Assembly (NCBI GenBank): GCA_016787105.1
Contig: JAEUVI010000353.1
Location: 1-5,046 of the forward strand
From: Chitinophagaceae bacterium
GTDB taxonomy: Bacteria; Bacteroidota; Bacteroidia; Chitinophagales; Chitinophagaceae
DNA: 5,046 nt
Direction: 5' to 3'
The translations under genes were made by a program, and so were the position numbers. The notes under the pieces are model-generated. The model had not been told where the DNA came from. It made no database searches and saw only the letters and a list, made by a program, of their open reading frames with translations. Positions 1 to 5,046 of this stretch are shown in pieces (the stretch's first letter is position 1; each line of letters starts with the position of its first letter).

Positions 1-322
1 GTTCAATGAGAGTGTGGATATAATACATGCTACAAGTGTGCAGGTAAGAGAAGAAAGTGTGCCATCTATTGTGCAGGCAAAACAGGTAGTAGAGTGTATC
101 AGGCTATTGCCTATTGGTTATCGTACAGTACTTAACCTTTATGCAATTGAAGGATACAGCCACAAAGAGATAGCGGATATACTTGAAATAGAAGAAAGCA
201 CCAGCCGAAGCCAGTACACCAGGGCAAAGGCAATGCTGGAAGATATTTTACTGAGAAAGAAGATTATTGTAAATAAACCAAAACATAGCGTTGGGTGGTT
301 TGCAGCAGTGAGCAAAAGATAA
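1..322 (+). CDS. ECF-family RNA polymerase sigma-70 factor, C-terminal part (5' end outside window)
   Basis: Partial gene; the reading frame is open from base 2 and ends at TAA 320-322, giving 106 residues. Residues about 27-82 form sigma region 4, which binds the -35/-33 promoter element: an amphipathic helix with the ECF signature 'LLPIGYRTVLNLYAIEGYSH', then the helix-turn-helix 'KEIADILEIEESTSRSQYTR'. The first 25 residues would be the linker from region 2, which lies upstream of the window. A GTG at 14 is in frame but is not the start, because the frame continues upstream and region 2 is needed. The basic tail after the HTH (about 25 residues) is unassigned. The gene immediately downstream looks like its membrane-bound anti-sigma partner, so the sigma factor is probably kept inactive at the inner membrane until an envelope signal arrives. 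Family assignment is strong; the regulon is unknown. Confidence 0.92.
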   Translation, partial: FNESVDIIHATSVQVREESVPSIVQAKQVVECIRLLPIGYRTVLNLYAIEGYSHKEIADILEIEESTSRSQYTRAKAMLEDILLRKKIIVNKPKHSVGWFAAVSKR

Positions 323-359
323 AACGCAGTATTAAACCTTATTGAAACGTTTGCTGGTT

Positions 360-1781
360 ATGGAGAGTAATTATAATAGTGACAACTTCGAACGGCTTTT
401 GAGAGAAAGCAGCGACCAGTACAGAATGTACCCGTCTGAAAGTGTTTGGAAAAATGTATACAGAGCACTTCACACACGAAGAAAATGGTTTGGTATAGGA
501 TTTCTCTTACTAATGCTCTCTGCCGGATTTGTTACTACCATTATGCTTTCTAATCCTGTCGATACTTCCAAACAGGTAGCATCCTCCATCATTAAACAAT
601 CAGCCACTTCCCCCGGAGCTGAAACAAAACCTGAAATAAATAAAGACGAAACTTCGCTTTCACCCCTATACAACAATAGCTTTACTGTAAATACAAAGGG
701 GAATTTTTTAGCCCCGGTAGATCCCTTACCGGATAATATAAGCACTACAGATCTTATTTTCACAGAACAATCATCTGTAGAAACAATAACTGACAATTCA
801 ACAACTGATATTGTAAAAACAGACAACACAAGCAAAGAAGGGCAACAGTCAACTGCTTTTGCAGATGCTTCCGGACCGACTACATTTGAGCCAATCAATA
901 TCAGCATTTCAGATGAAGCTACTGATCAAAACCTATACTTTACAACTACCAAACCCGAGAGCAGGAAACTAACTACAAGTACTTCTTTAAATAAGCCCGC
1001 GGGCTTCTATCCTTATTCTATAGAAAGTGTAATTAACTCTTATGTAAAGAGACACAAGAAACTTTCGTTCCAGTTTTATTTTACACCAACAATAAGTTAT
1101 CGTAAGCTAAGTGAAAATAAATCTTACTTACGATCTGTTGCATACAATCCTAATAATACTGTTCCTCTTTACTACGATGTAAATAAAGTGGTAACCCATA
1201 AGCCCGATATGGGCCTGGAAGCCGGCATAGCTGCACGATACGCAATTGGTAAAAAAATGAAACTCCGTGCAGGACTACAGTTTAATACAAGCCGCTATGA
1301 TATCAAAGCATACAGATCCGCAACTGAGGTAACAACCATTGCATTGAATACCGGAAACTTTATACCAGACTCAGTCAATACAATCAGCAACTACAGAAAT
1401 TTTAATGGCTATAAATCTGATTGGCTGCACAATTTGTATTTCCAGGTTGCTGCGCCTATCGGTTTGGAATTGCAGCTTGCTGGTGATAATCGCATAAAAT
1501 TTGGCGTTGCCGGTACCATACAACCGACATACATACTCAGCGACAGGGTTTATCTCATTTCCACCAATTATAAAAACTATGCAGAGGTTCCATCACTTAT
1601 TCGCAGATGGAATGTAAATACCAGTTTCGAAGCATTTGTAGGGTATTCTACCGGCCGTATGAACTGGCAGGTTGGCCCGCAGGTAAGGTACCAGTTGCAG
1701 TCAAGCTTTGTAAAAGAATACCCGGTAAAAGAAAATCTTTTTGATTTCGGATTAAAGATTGGCGTTTCAGCCAATAGGTAA
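360..1781 (+). CDS. Dual membrane-spanning anti-sigma-like protein (inner-membrane helix, long linker, outer-membrane beta-barrel)
   Basis: Residues 1-43 are a short cytoplasmic segment with 'QYRMYPSESVW' and 'LHTRRKW', a pattern I associate with Chitinophagaceae proteins encoded beside ECF sigma factors. Residues about 44-62 are a single transmembrane helix preceded by Arg/Lys, so the N-terminus is predicted inside. Residues about 65-230 are a Ser/Thr/Asn/Asp-rich, probably disordered, periplasmic linker. From about 235 to the C-terminus alternating hydrophobic/polar stretches with aromatic ends give roughly eight beta-strands, as in small outer-membrane barrels (OMP_b-brl type). One chain would thus cross both membranes, as in the Dma anti-sigma factors of Bacteroides thetaiotaomicron. 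I prefer ATG 360 (473 aa) over the in-frame TTG at 342 (479 aa): ATG is the commoner start and homologs as I recall them begin with the acidic 'NFERLLRE' segment. It lies 37 nt after the sigma gene and probably shares its mRNA. Anti-sigma function is inferred from architecture and position; it might otherwise be annotated simply as an outer-membrane beta-barrel protein. Confidence 0.82.
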   Translation: MESNYNSDNFERLLRESSDQYRMYPSESVWKNVYRALHTRRKWFGIGFLLLMLSAGFVTTIMLSNPVDTSKQVASSIIKQSATSPGAETKPEINKDETSLSPLYNNSFTVNTKGNFLAPVDPLPDNISTTDLIFTEQSSVETITDNSTTDIVKTDNTSKEGQQSTAFADASGPTTFEPINISISDEATDQNLYFTTTKPESRKLTTSTSLNKPAGFYPYSIESVINSYVKRHKKLSFQFYFTPTISYRKLSENKSYLRSVAYNPNNTVPLYYDVNKVVTHKPDMGLEAGIAARYAIGKKMKLRAGLQFNTSRYDIKAYRSATEVTTIALNTGNFIPDSVNTISNYRNFNGYKSDWLHNLYFQVAAPIGLELQLAGDNRIKFGVAGTIQPTYILSDRVYLISTNYKNYAEVPSLIRRWNVNTSFEAFVGYSTGRMNWQVGPQVRYQLQSSFVKEYPVKENLFDFGLKIGVSANR

Positions 1782-1807
1782 TCAATACTAACTGCCCGCT
1801 TTGCTCA

Positions 1808-1847
1808 AAATATCCCGGTCGCAATATGTAACCGGGATATTTATTTT
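1808..1847 (+). terminator. Rho-independent terminator after the sigma/anti-sigma pair
   Basis: A perfect 12-bp inverted repeat, AAATATCCCGGT (1808-1819) and ACCGGGATATTT (1831-1842), with an 11-nt loop, followed by ATTTT. It starts 27 nt after the stop of the membrane protein gene. It separates that transcript from the downstream lipoprotein gene, which implies the latter has its own promoter. Confidence 0.85.
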
Positions 1848-1859
1848 GTATGTTTCATT

Positions 1860-1867
1860 TAATTTTG
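1860..1867 (+). promoter_or_regulatory. Bacteroidota-type -7 promoter element for the lipoprotein gene
   Basis: TAATTTTG matches the Bacteroidota primary-sigma -7 consensus TAnnTTTG exactly. It lies between the upstream terminator and the ATG at 1872. Only four bases (CCGC) separate it from the start codon, so transcription would begin at or very near the ATG and the mRNA would be leaderless or nearly so. No clear TTG -33 element is seen at the usual spacing, which lowers confidence. Confidence 0.5.
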
Positions 1868-1871
1868 CCGC

Positions 1872-2450
1872 ATGAAAAAAAGATTGTTATTCATTATCCT
1901 ACCGGCTTTTATTCTTAGCGCAGGTTGCAAGTCAAAAAAAGAAGATAACACTAAAACTAAAGATGGAGAAGTTATTCCTATTCTATCCTATATACAAAGC
2001 CAGATCGCTCATGTAGATACCTCATTGTACCAGATAATAAAACTTACACCAAGAGATAGCCTTAACTGGGATACCGCATATATTAAAAGAGAAGAATTCC
2101 GTGGTTATGCAAAAGACTTTCTTGATCTCCCTGATCTCACCCAAAAAAAATACGCTGACAGTTTCGAAGAGTCAAAATTCTTCGATGCAACATTGAACCA
2201 GGCTGTTTTTACATACACGCCGAAAGATAGAAACAATGAAATCCAACGTGAAGAGATAACAATTGAACCCGGTACAGATGGAAAAGATAAAGTGAAAAAT
2301 ATCTTTGCTGACAGAATCATTAATTCAAAAGACAGTACAGTAAATAAGAAAATGCTTTGGGTGGTAGATGAAGGCTTCCAGGTAACAACAATTATCCAGA
2401 AAACAGGACAACCTGAATCAATCAGTACGTTGAAAATAAATTGGAATTAA
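1872..2450 (+). CDS. Lipoprotein of unknown function
   Basis: 192 residues with a clear lipoprotein signal peptide: basic start 'MKKR', hydrophobic core, and lipobox 'LSAGC' with the lipidated Cys at residue 19. The mature N-terminus 'CKSKKEDN' places Lys-Glu-Asp shortly after the Cys, which resembles the Lys/acidic lipoprotein export signal that sends Bacteroidota lipoproteins to the cell surface; this reading is tentative. The remainder is a mixed alpha/beta, highly charged domain with no catalytic motif I can name. It resembles conserved small lipoproteins I associate with Chitinophagaceae, but I know no function. It starts after a terminator, with a -7-like box just before the ATG, and ends 32 nt before uvrC with no strong terminator between, so the two may be co-transcribed. 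ATG 1872 is supported by the signal peptide beginning there. Confidence 0.85.
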   Translation: MKKRLLFIILPAFILSAGCKSKKEDNTKTKDGEVIPILSYIQSQIAHVDTSLYQIIKLTPRDSLNWDTAYIKREEFRGYAKDFLDLPDLTQKKYADSFEESKFFDATLNQAVFTYTPKDRNNEIQREEITIEPGTDGKDKVKNIFADRIINSKDSTVNKKMLWVVDEGFQVTTIIQKTGQPESISTLKINWN

Positions 2451-2472
2451 ACTGTTTTCAATGAAAACTGTT
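2449..2472 (+). repeat. Short direct repeat with internal hairpin between the lipoprotein gene and uvrC
   Basis: AAACTGTT occurs at 2449-2456 and again at 2465-2472. Between and across the copies, GTTTTC (2454-2459) and GAAAAC (2463-2468) form a 6-bp inverted repeat with loop AAT. There is no T-run after it, so it is unlikely to be a terminator. It could be a weak operator or chance in AT-rich DNA. Confidence 0.3.
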
Positions 2473-2473
2473 C

Positions 2474-2481
2474 TTAATTTG
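2474..2481 (+). promoter_or_regulatory. Possible -7 element before uvrC
   Basis: TTAATTTG differs from TAnnTTTG at one position and ends one base before the A preceding the uvrC ATG. That is very close; transcription from it would begin inside the first codons, so uvrC may instead depend on read-through from the lipoprotein gene. Weak call. Confidence 0.25.
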
Positions 2482-2482
2482 A

Positions 2483-4174
2483 ATGACCACAGCAGAATTT
2501 CAACATATCGCTTCCACTATACCACACCAACCAGGTATTTATAAATATTTTGATACTGCTAAAGAGTTATTATACGTAGGGAAGGCAAAAGATCTGCGTA
2601 AAAGAGTTGGTTCTTATTTCAGCAAAACCTTTACGAGCTACAAAACACATGAGCTTGTACAACGAATCAACCATATAGAATTTACTATTGTAAATTCTGA
2701 ACAGGATGCGTTCCTGCTGGAAAATTCGCTTATAAAAGAATTCCAGCCACGGTTTAATATCAATCTGAAAGATGATAAATCCTATCCTTTTATTGTCATA
2801 AAAAACGAACCATTCCCAAGGGTTTTTTTAACACGAAAAAAAATTGAAGACGGTTCCGAGTACCTTGGCCCCTTCACTTCTGTAGGAAAAGTAAGGGATT
2901 TGATCAATTTTATTAAGCAAACAATTCAACTCCGCAATTGCTCTCTCAACCTCAGTGCTAAAAATATAGAAAAAGGGAAGTTTAAAGTTTGTCTCGAATA
3001 TCATCTCGGTAATTGCAAGGGGCCATGTGAAAAATTGCAGACAGAAGAAGACTATAATGAAAGCCTGGTTCAACTAAAAAATTTGCTAAAGGGAAATCTA
3101 TCACCGGTTATTCAGCATTTCAAAGCAGATATGAAACGCCACGCAGAGAACCTTGCTTTTGAAAAAGCGGAACTGGTAAGAAAGAAAATTGAATTTCTTG
3201 AAAATTACCAATCCAAATCAGTTATAGTCAGTAGCCGACTCGGTGATGTAGACGTATTCTCCATTATAAAAGAAGAAAATATTGCTTATGTAAACTACCT
3301 GATGCTGCGCAATGGTACGATTGTACAAACACAATCATTGAGATTTGAAACACACCTGGATGAGCCTCTCGAAGAAGTATTGAGTTTCGCCATTGCACAG
3401 TGCAGGGAAACATTTATCAGCGACGCAAAAGAAATAATCATTCCGTTTGAAATCGAATATCCGGAGTCCGATATTGTTATTTCAGTACCAAAAGGAGGCG
3501 AAAAGAAAAAGTTATTGGATTTATCTGTAAAGAATGCGGAATATTTTATCGCTGATATAAAGGAAAAGCAAAGATTAAAACTCACAAACAGGCTGGCCGA
3601 TAAGATGGTGGTGCTGGAACAACTACAGGAAGAATTGAAGCTAACAGAGCTACCGGTGCATATTGAATGTTTTGATAACTCCAATTTCCAGGGTAGTTAT
3701 CCTGTATCAGCAATGGTATGTTTTAAAAACGGTGAGCCAAGCAAAAAAGATTACAGGCATTTCAATGTAAAAACAGTAGAAGGTATCAATGATTTCGCAA
3801 CGATGAAAGAAGCTGTATACCGGCGATATAAAAGGCTGAAAGAAGAAAATCAGTCTTTTCCCCAGTTGGTAATTATTGATGGCGGTAAAGGACAATTGAG
3901 TGCAGCATATGAAGCAGTAAGCGAATTAAATGTTGCGCACCTTACAACACTTACCGGGCTTGCAAAAAACGAAGAAGAGCTTTTTTTCATTGGTGATACA
4001 GAATCATTAAAACTGCCTTATAACAGCGAAAGCTTGAAGTTAATTCGTCGTATCCGTGATGAAGTACATCGCTTTGGAATCACATTTCACAGACAGAAAA
4101 GAAGCAAAGGCACATTTAAAAATGAACTGGAAGATATTCCTGGTATTGGAAAAAATACTGCTGATACATTATAG
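2483..4174 (+). CDS. uvrC: Excinuclease ABC subunit C, cut short by an in-frame TAG
   Basis: UvrC makes both incisions around a DNA lesion after UvrA/UvrB recognition. Domains in order: GIY-YIG nuclease (residues about 14-95) with 'GIY' at 18-20, 'YVGKAK' at 31-36, Arg39 and the metal-binding Glu80; a cysteine cluster (Cys153, 170, 178, 182) matching the four-Cys site of UvrC; the UVR motif for UvrB contact (about 204-242); and the RNase H-like endonuclease domain with Asp398 ('ECFDNS'), Asp466 ('IIDGGKGQ') and His529 ('RDEVHRF') as the DDH triad for the 5' incision. The helix-hairpin-helix domain starts at 'DIPGIGKNTADTL' and is cut by TAG at 4172-4174. Reading through the TAG in the same frame gives 36 further UvrC-like residues to TGA 4283-4285, for about 600 residues in total, the usual family size. 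The stop is therefore a nonsense change or a sequencing error, not a natural end. All catalytic residues lie before it. The ATG 2483 start gives the normal UvrC N-terminus. Confidence 0.95.
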   Translation: MTTAEFQHIASTIPHQPGIYKYFDTAKELLYVGKAKDLRKRVGSYFSKTFTSYKTHELVQRINHIEFTIVNSEQDAFLLENSLIKEFQPRFNINLKDDKSYPFIVIKNEPFPRVFLTRKKIEDGSEYLGPFTSVGKVRDLINFIKQTIQLRNCSLNLSAKNIEKGKFKVCLEYHLGNCKGPCEKLQTEEDYNESLVQLKNLLKGNLSPVIQHFKADMKRHAENLAFEKAELVRKKIEFLENYQSKSVIVSSRLGDVDVFSIIKEENIAYVNYLMLRNGTIVQTQSLRFETHLDEPLEEVLSFAIAQCRETFISDAKEIIIPFEIEYPESDIVISVPKGGEKKKLLDLSVKNAEYFIADIKEKQRLKLTNRLADKMVVLEQLQEELKLTELPVHIECFDNSNFQGSYPVSAMVCFKNGEPSKKDYRHFNVKTVEGINDFATMKEAVYRRYKRLKEENQSFPQLVIIDGGKGQLSAAYEAVSELNVAHLTTLTGLAKNEEELFFIGDTESLKLPYNSESLKLIRRIRDEVHRFGITFHRQKRSKGTFKNELEDIPGIGKNTADTL

Positions 4175-4285
4175 AAGGAATTAAAATCAGTAAAAAACAT
4201 TCGTCAGAAAACAGAAGAAGAACTAACAATCATTATTGGAAAATCAAAAGCAAAATTAGTTTTTGCTTTTTTTAATAAGCAATGA
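4175..4285 (+). other. Severed C-terminal tail of uvrC (second half of the helix-hairpin-helix domain)
   Basis: Same frame as uvrC, directly after the TAG. The 36 codons begin 'KELKSVKNIRQKTEEEL' and continue through 'IIGKSKAKLVF' to TGA 4283-4285. This matches the second HhH motif that normally ends UvrC ('...IGKAKA..V...F'). There is no start codon or ribosome-binding site to express it alone. It would be translated only by TAG suppression, or if the TAG is an error for a sense codon; Leu (TTG) would fit the family at this position. Confidence 0.85.
4246..4273 (+). terminator. Weak hairpin with T-run inside the uvrC tail
   Basis: AAAAGCAAAA (4246-4255) and TTTTGCTTTT (4261-4270) form a perfect 10-bp inverted repeat with a 5-nt loop, followed by further Ts to 4273. 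It has only two G-C pairs, so it is likely a weak terminator or pause at best. It overlaps codons for the last residues of full-length UvrC. Confidence 0.3.
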
Positions 4286-4346
4286 GGAAGATATTACACA
4301 GTACAGATCAGCATTGACAAGATGTACCACGACTGACTTTATGACA

Positions 4347-4384
4347 AAAAAATGGGGCCCGGATAGAAATCCAGCCCCGTTTTT
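4347..4384 (+). terminator. Rho-independent terminator downstream of uvrC (probably bidirectional)
   Basis: A GC-rich stem GGGGC (4354-4358) with GCCCC (4374-4378), an internal bulge, then GGAT (4361-4364) with ATCC (4369-4372) and loop AGAA. It is flanked by an A-run (4346-4352) and a T-run (4380-4384), so it has a U-tract in both reading directions. It is placed 61 nt after the full-length uvrC TGA and 172 nt after the TAG. Confidence 0.85.
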
Positions 4385-4502
4385 AAAATCCAATATCCTA
4401 TGAAAAACCGTAACGAAAATACAACATTTATTTTAATAACCTATAGAAGATCTACGATTTTGTTAACTTTTTCTAAGTTATTTATCCTGAGTTTGTTAAA
4501 AG

Positions 4503-4529
4503 CAAAACCCCCGCTAAGCGGGGGTTTTG
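4503..4529 (-). terminator. Rho-independent terminator after gldN (symmetrical)
   Basis: A perfect 12-bp inverted repeat, CAAAACCCCCGC (4503-4514) and GCGGGGGTTTTG (4518-4529), with a 3-nt loop. On the minus strand it begins 26 nt after the gldN stop codon and continues into CTTTT. TTTT follows the GC stem on both strands, so it may also stop rightward read-through. Confidence 0.88.
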
Positions 4530-4555
4530 AGTGTATTCTGTTTAAAAAGTTTGAC

Positions 4556-5046
4556 TTAATAAGACCACAGATTTTGTTCGTAGTCGAAGATTTTATTCTT
4601 GATATTATCTCCTTCGAGTAATGCAAGAATAGGATCTTTAACATAAGTACGGATAAACCTGTTTTGTGGGTTTTCAATCGTTGATTTGATGATATAGCTG
4701 CTGAACATTCTTGTTTCAAACAACTCTTCCCAGGTAAGACGGCTTACACCCATATTTTTAGGGTTATAAACTTCAGCCCTCGCAAGAGACTCTCTCAAAT
4801 CTGGATAGTATATCCAGAAAAGTGGCATAACACCTCTTTCTGTTTTACCATCTGTTGCTGTAATCGTTTTAAGAGGAGCAATTCCTATGATTCTGCAAAT
4901 CATACGGCTCGACTCACGATCAAATACCCAATCCTCTTTCAATCGAAACTTCACGATTTCATTAGGATCAACAGTACTACAAACAACTGTATACTTTGTA
5001 ATTTTAGTCGGGTCATTAATGTCATAAACAGGAAGTGTATCACATT
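4556..5046 (-). CDS. gldN: Gliding motility / type IX secretion protein GldN, C-terminal part (5' end outside window)
   Basis: Minus-strand frame open from the right edge (first complete codon starts at 5044) to TAA 4558-4556, giving 162 residues. Recognisable GldN stretches include 'VDPNEIVKFRLKEDWVFDRE', 'RIIGIAPLKTITATDGK', 'PLFWIYYPDLRE', 'EVYNPKNMGVSRLTWEELFE' and 'SSYIIKSTIENPQNRFI', ending 'NLWSY'. GldN (PorN in Porphyromonas) partners with the lipoprotein GldK/PorK to form the periplasmic ring of the type IX secretion system attached to the outer membrane. It is needed for secretion of cargo with type IX C-terminal signals and, in gliding species, motility. A GTG at 4954 is an internal Val, not the start, since conserved GldN sequence continues upstream. 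gldN is usually the last gene of gldKLMN; the terminator right after it agrees with that. The N-terminal half and signal peptide lie beyond the window. Confidence 0.95.
   Translation of the reverse strand, partial: CDTLPVYDINDPTKITKYTVVCSTVDPNEIVKFRLKEDWVFDRESSRMICRIIGIAPLKTITATDGKTERGVMPLFWIYYPDLRESLARAEVYNPKNMGVSRLTWEELFETRMFSSYIIKSTIENPQNRFIRTYVKDPILALLEGDNIKNKIFDYEQNLWSY

Larger units (their letters stand above)
4286..4555. other. Intergenic region between convergent uvrC and gldN
   Basis: 270 bases with no supportable gene. It holds two strong terminator hairpins (4347-4384 and 4503-4529). Between them is AT-rich sequence with a weak inverted repeat, TAACTT (4464-4469) and AAGTTA (4475-4480). 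Short open frames across it overlap the terminators and the gldN coding region and look spurious. Confidence 0.7.

Noticed and set aside
342..359. TTG at 342 as the start of the membrane protein
   Set aside because: It is in frame and would add six residues, but an ATG at 360 follows at once and the conserved acidic N-terminal segment begins there. Neither start has a convincing ribosome-binding site, so this stays a preference.
470..907. Minus-strand open frame of 145 codons opposite the linker of the membrane protein
   Set aside because: It is antisense to low-complexity Ser/Thr-rich codons, which leave long open frames on the opposite strand. It shows no domain and no promoter or start context.
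3295..3684. Minus-strand open frame of 129 codons inside uvrC
   Set aside because: It is a shadow of the uvrC coding sequence, very rich in Ser and Phe, with no recognisable protein features.
4172..4174. TAG reassigned to a sense codon in this organism
   Set aside because: No other gene in the window has an internal TAG, and Bacteroidota are not known to me to recode TAG. A point mutation or read error is simpler. The window uses TAA for all other stops, so recoding is not formally excluded.
4400..4621. Small plus-strand open frame of 73 codons with an ATG start
   Set aside because: It runs through the terminator stem and into the antisense of the gldN 3' end. The peptide has no recognisable motif and its second half is simply antisense to gldN.
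4441..4719. Minus-strand open frame of 92 codons
   Set aside because: It overlaps gldN in another frame and crosses the terminator hairpin. gldN is unambiguous here.
1..5046. Mobile elements, CRISPR arrays, tRNA or rRNA genes
   Set aside because: I saw no transposase or integrase sequence, no regularly spaced repeats and no tRNA-like cloverleaf. The genes look like ordinary chromosomal content with similar base composition throughout.

Overview
The window comes from an AT-rich member of the Bacteroidota, most likely Chitinophagaceae or a close relative. The evidence is a gldN gene (type IX secretion and gliding, a Bacteroidota trait), the absence of clear Shine-Dalgarno sequences, a TAnnTTTG-type promoter element placed almost against a start codon, and a UvrC and small lipoprotein of the Chitinophagaceae style. 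The family assignment is inference from recognised protein style, not from a search.

Layout from left to right. (1) The C-terminal part of an ECF sigma-70 factor runs in from the left edge. (2) After a 37-nt gap comes a 473-residue protein with a short cytoplasmic N-terminus, one inner-membrane helix, a long Ser/Thr/Asn-rich linker and a C-terminal outer-membrane beta-barrel. This is the architecture of the dual membrane-spanning anti-sigma factors (Dma) described in Bacteroides thetaiotaomicron. The pair ends at a strong hairpin terminator. (3) A lipoprotein of unknown function (192 residues) follows, apparently with its own promoter. (4) uvrC follows 32 nt later. It encodes a nearly complete nucleotide-excision-repair nuclease, but an in-frame TAG removes the last 36 codons, which hold the second half of the helix-hairpin-helix domain. 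(5) A short intergenic region with two terminator hairpins separates the rightward genes from a convergent gene. (6) The C-terminal half of GldN lies on the minus strand and runs off the right edge.

How they fit together: the sigma factor and the membrane protein probably form one envelope-sensing switch, in which the barrel and linker report outer-membrane state to a sigma factor held at the inner membrane. The lipoprotein and uvrC may share a transcript but have no evident functional link. GldN belongs to the type IX secretion machinery and is presumably the last gene of a gldKLMN operon. The two observations most worth following are the sigma/dual-membrane anti-sigma pair and the uvrC amber codon. 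I see no mobile element, CRISPR array, tRNA or rRNA.
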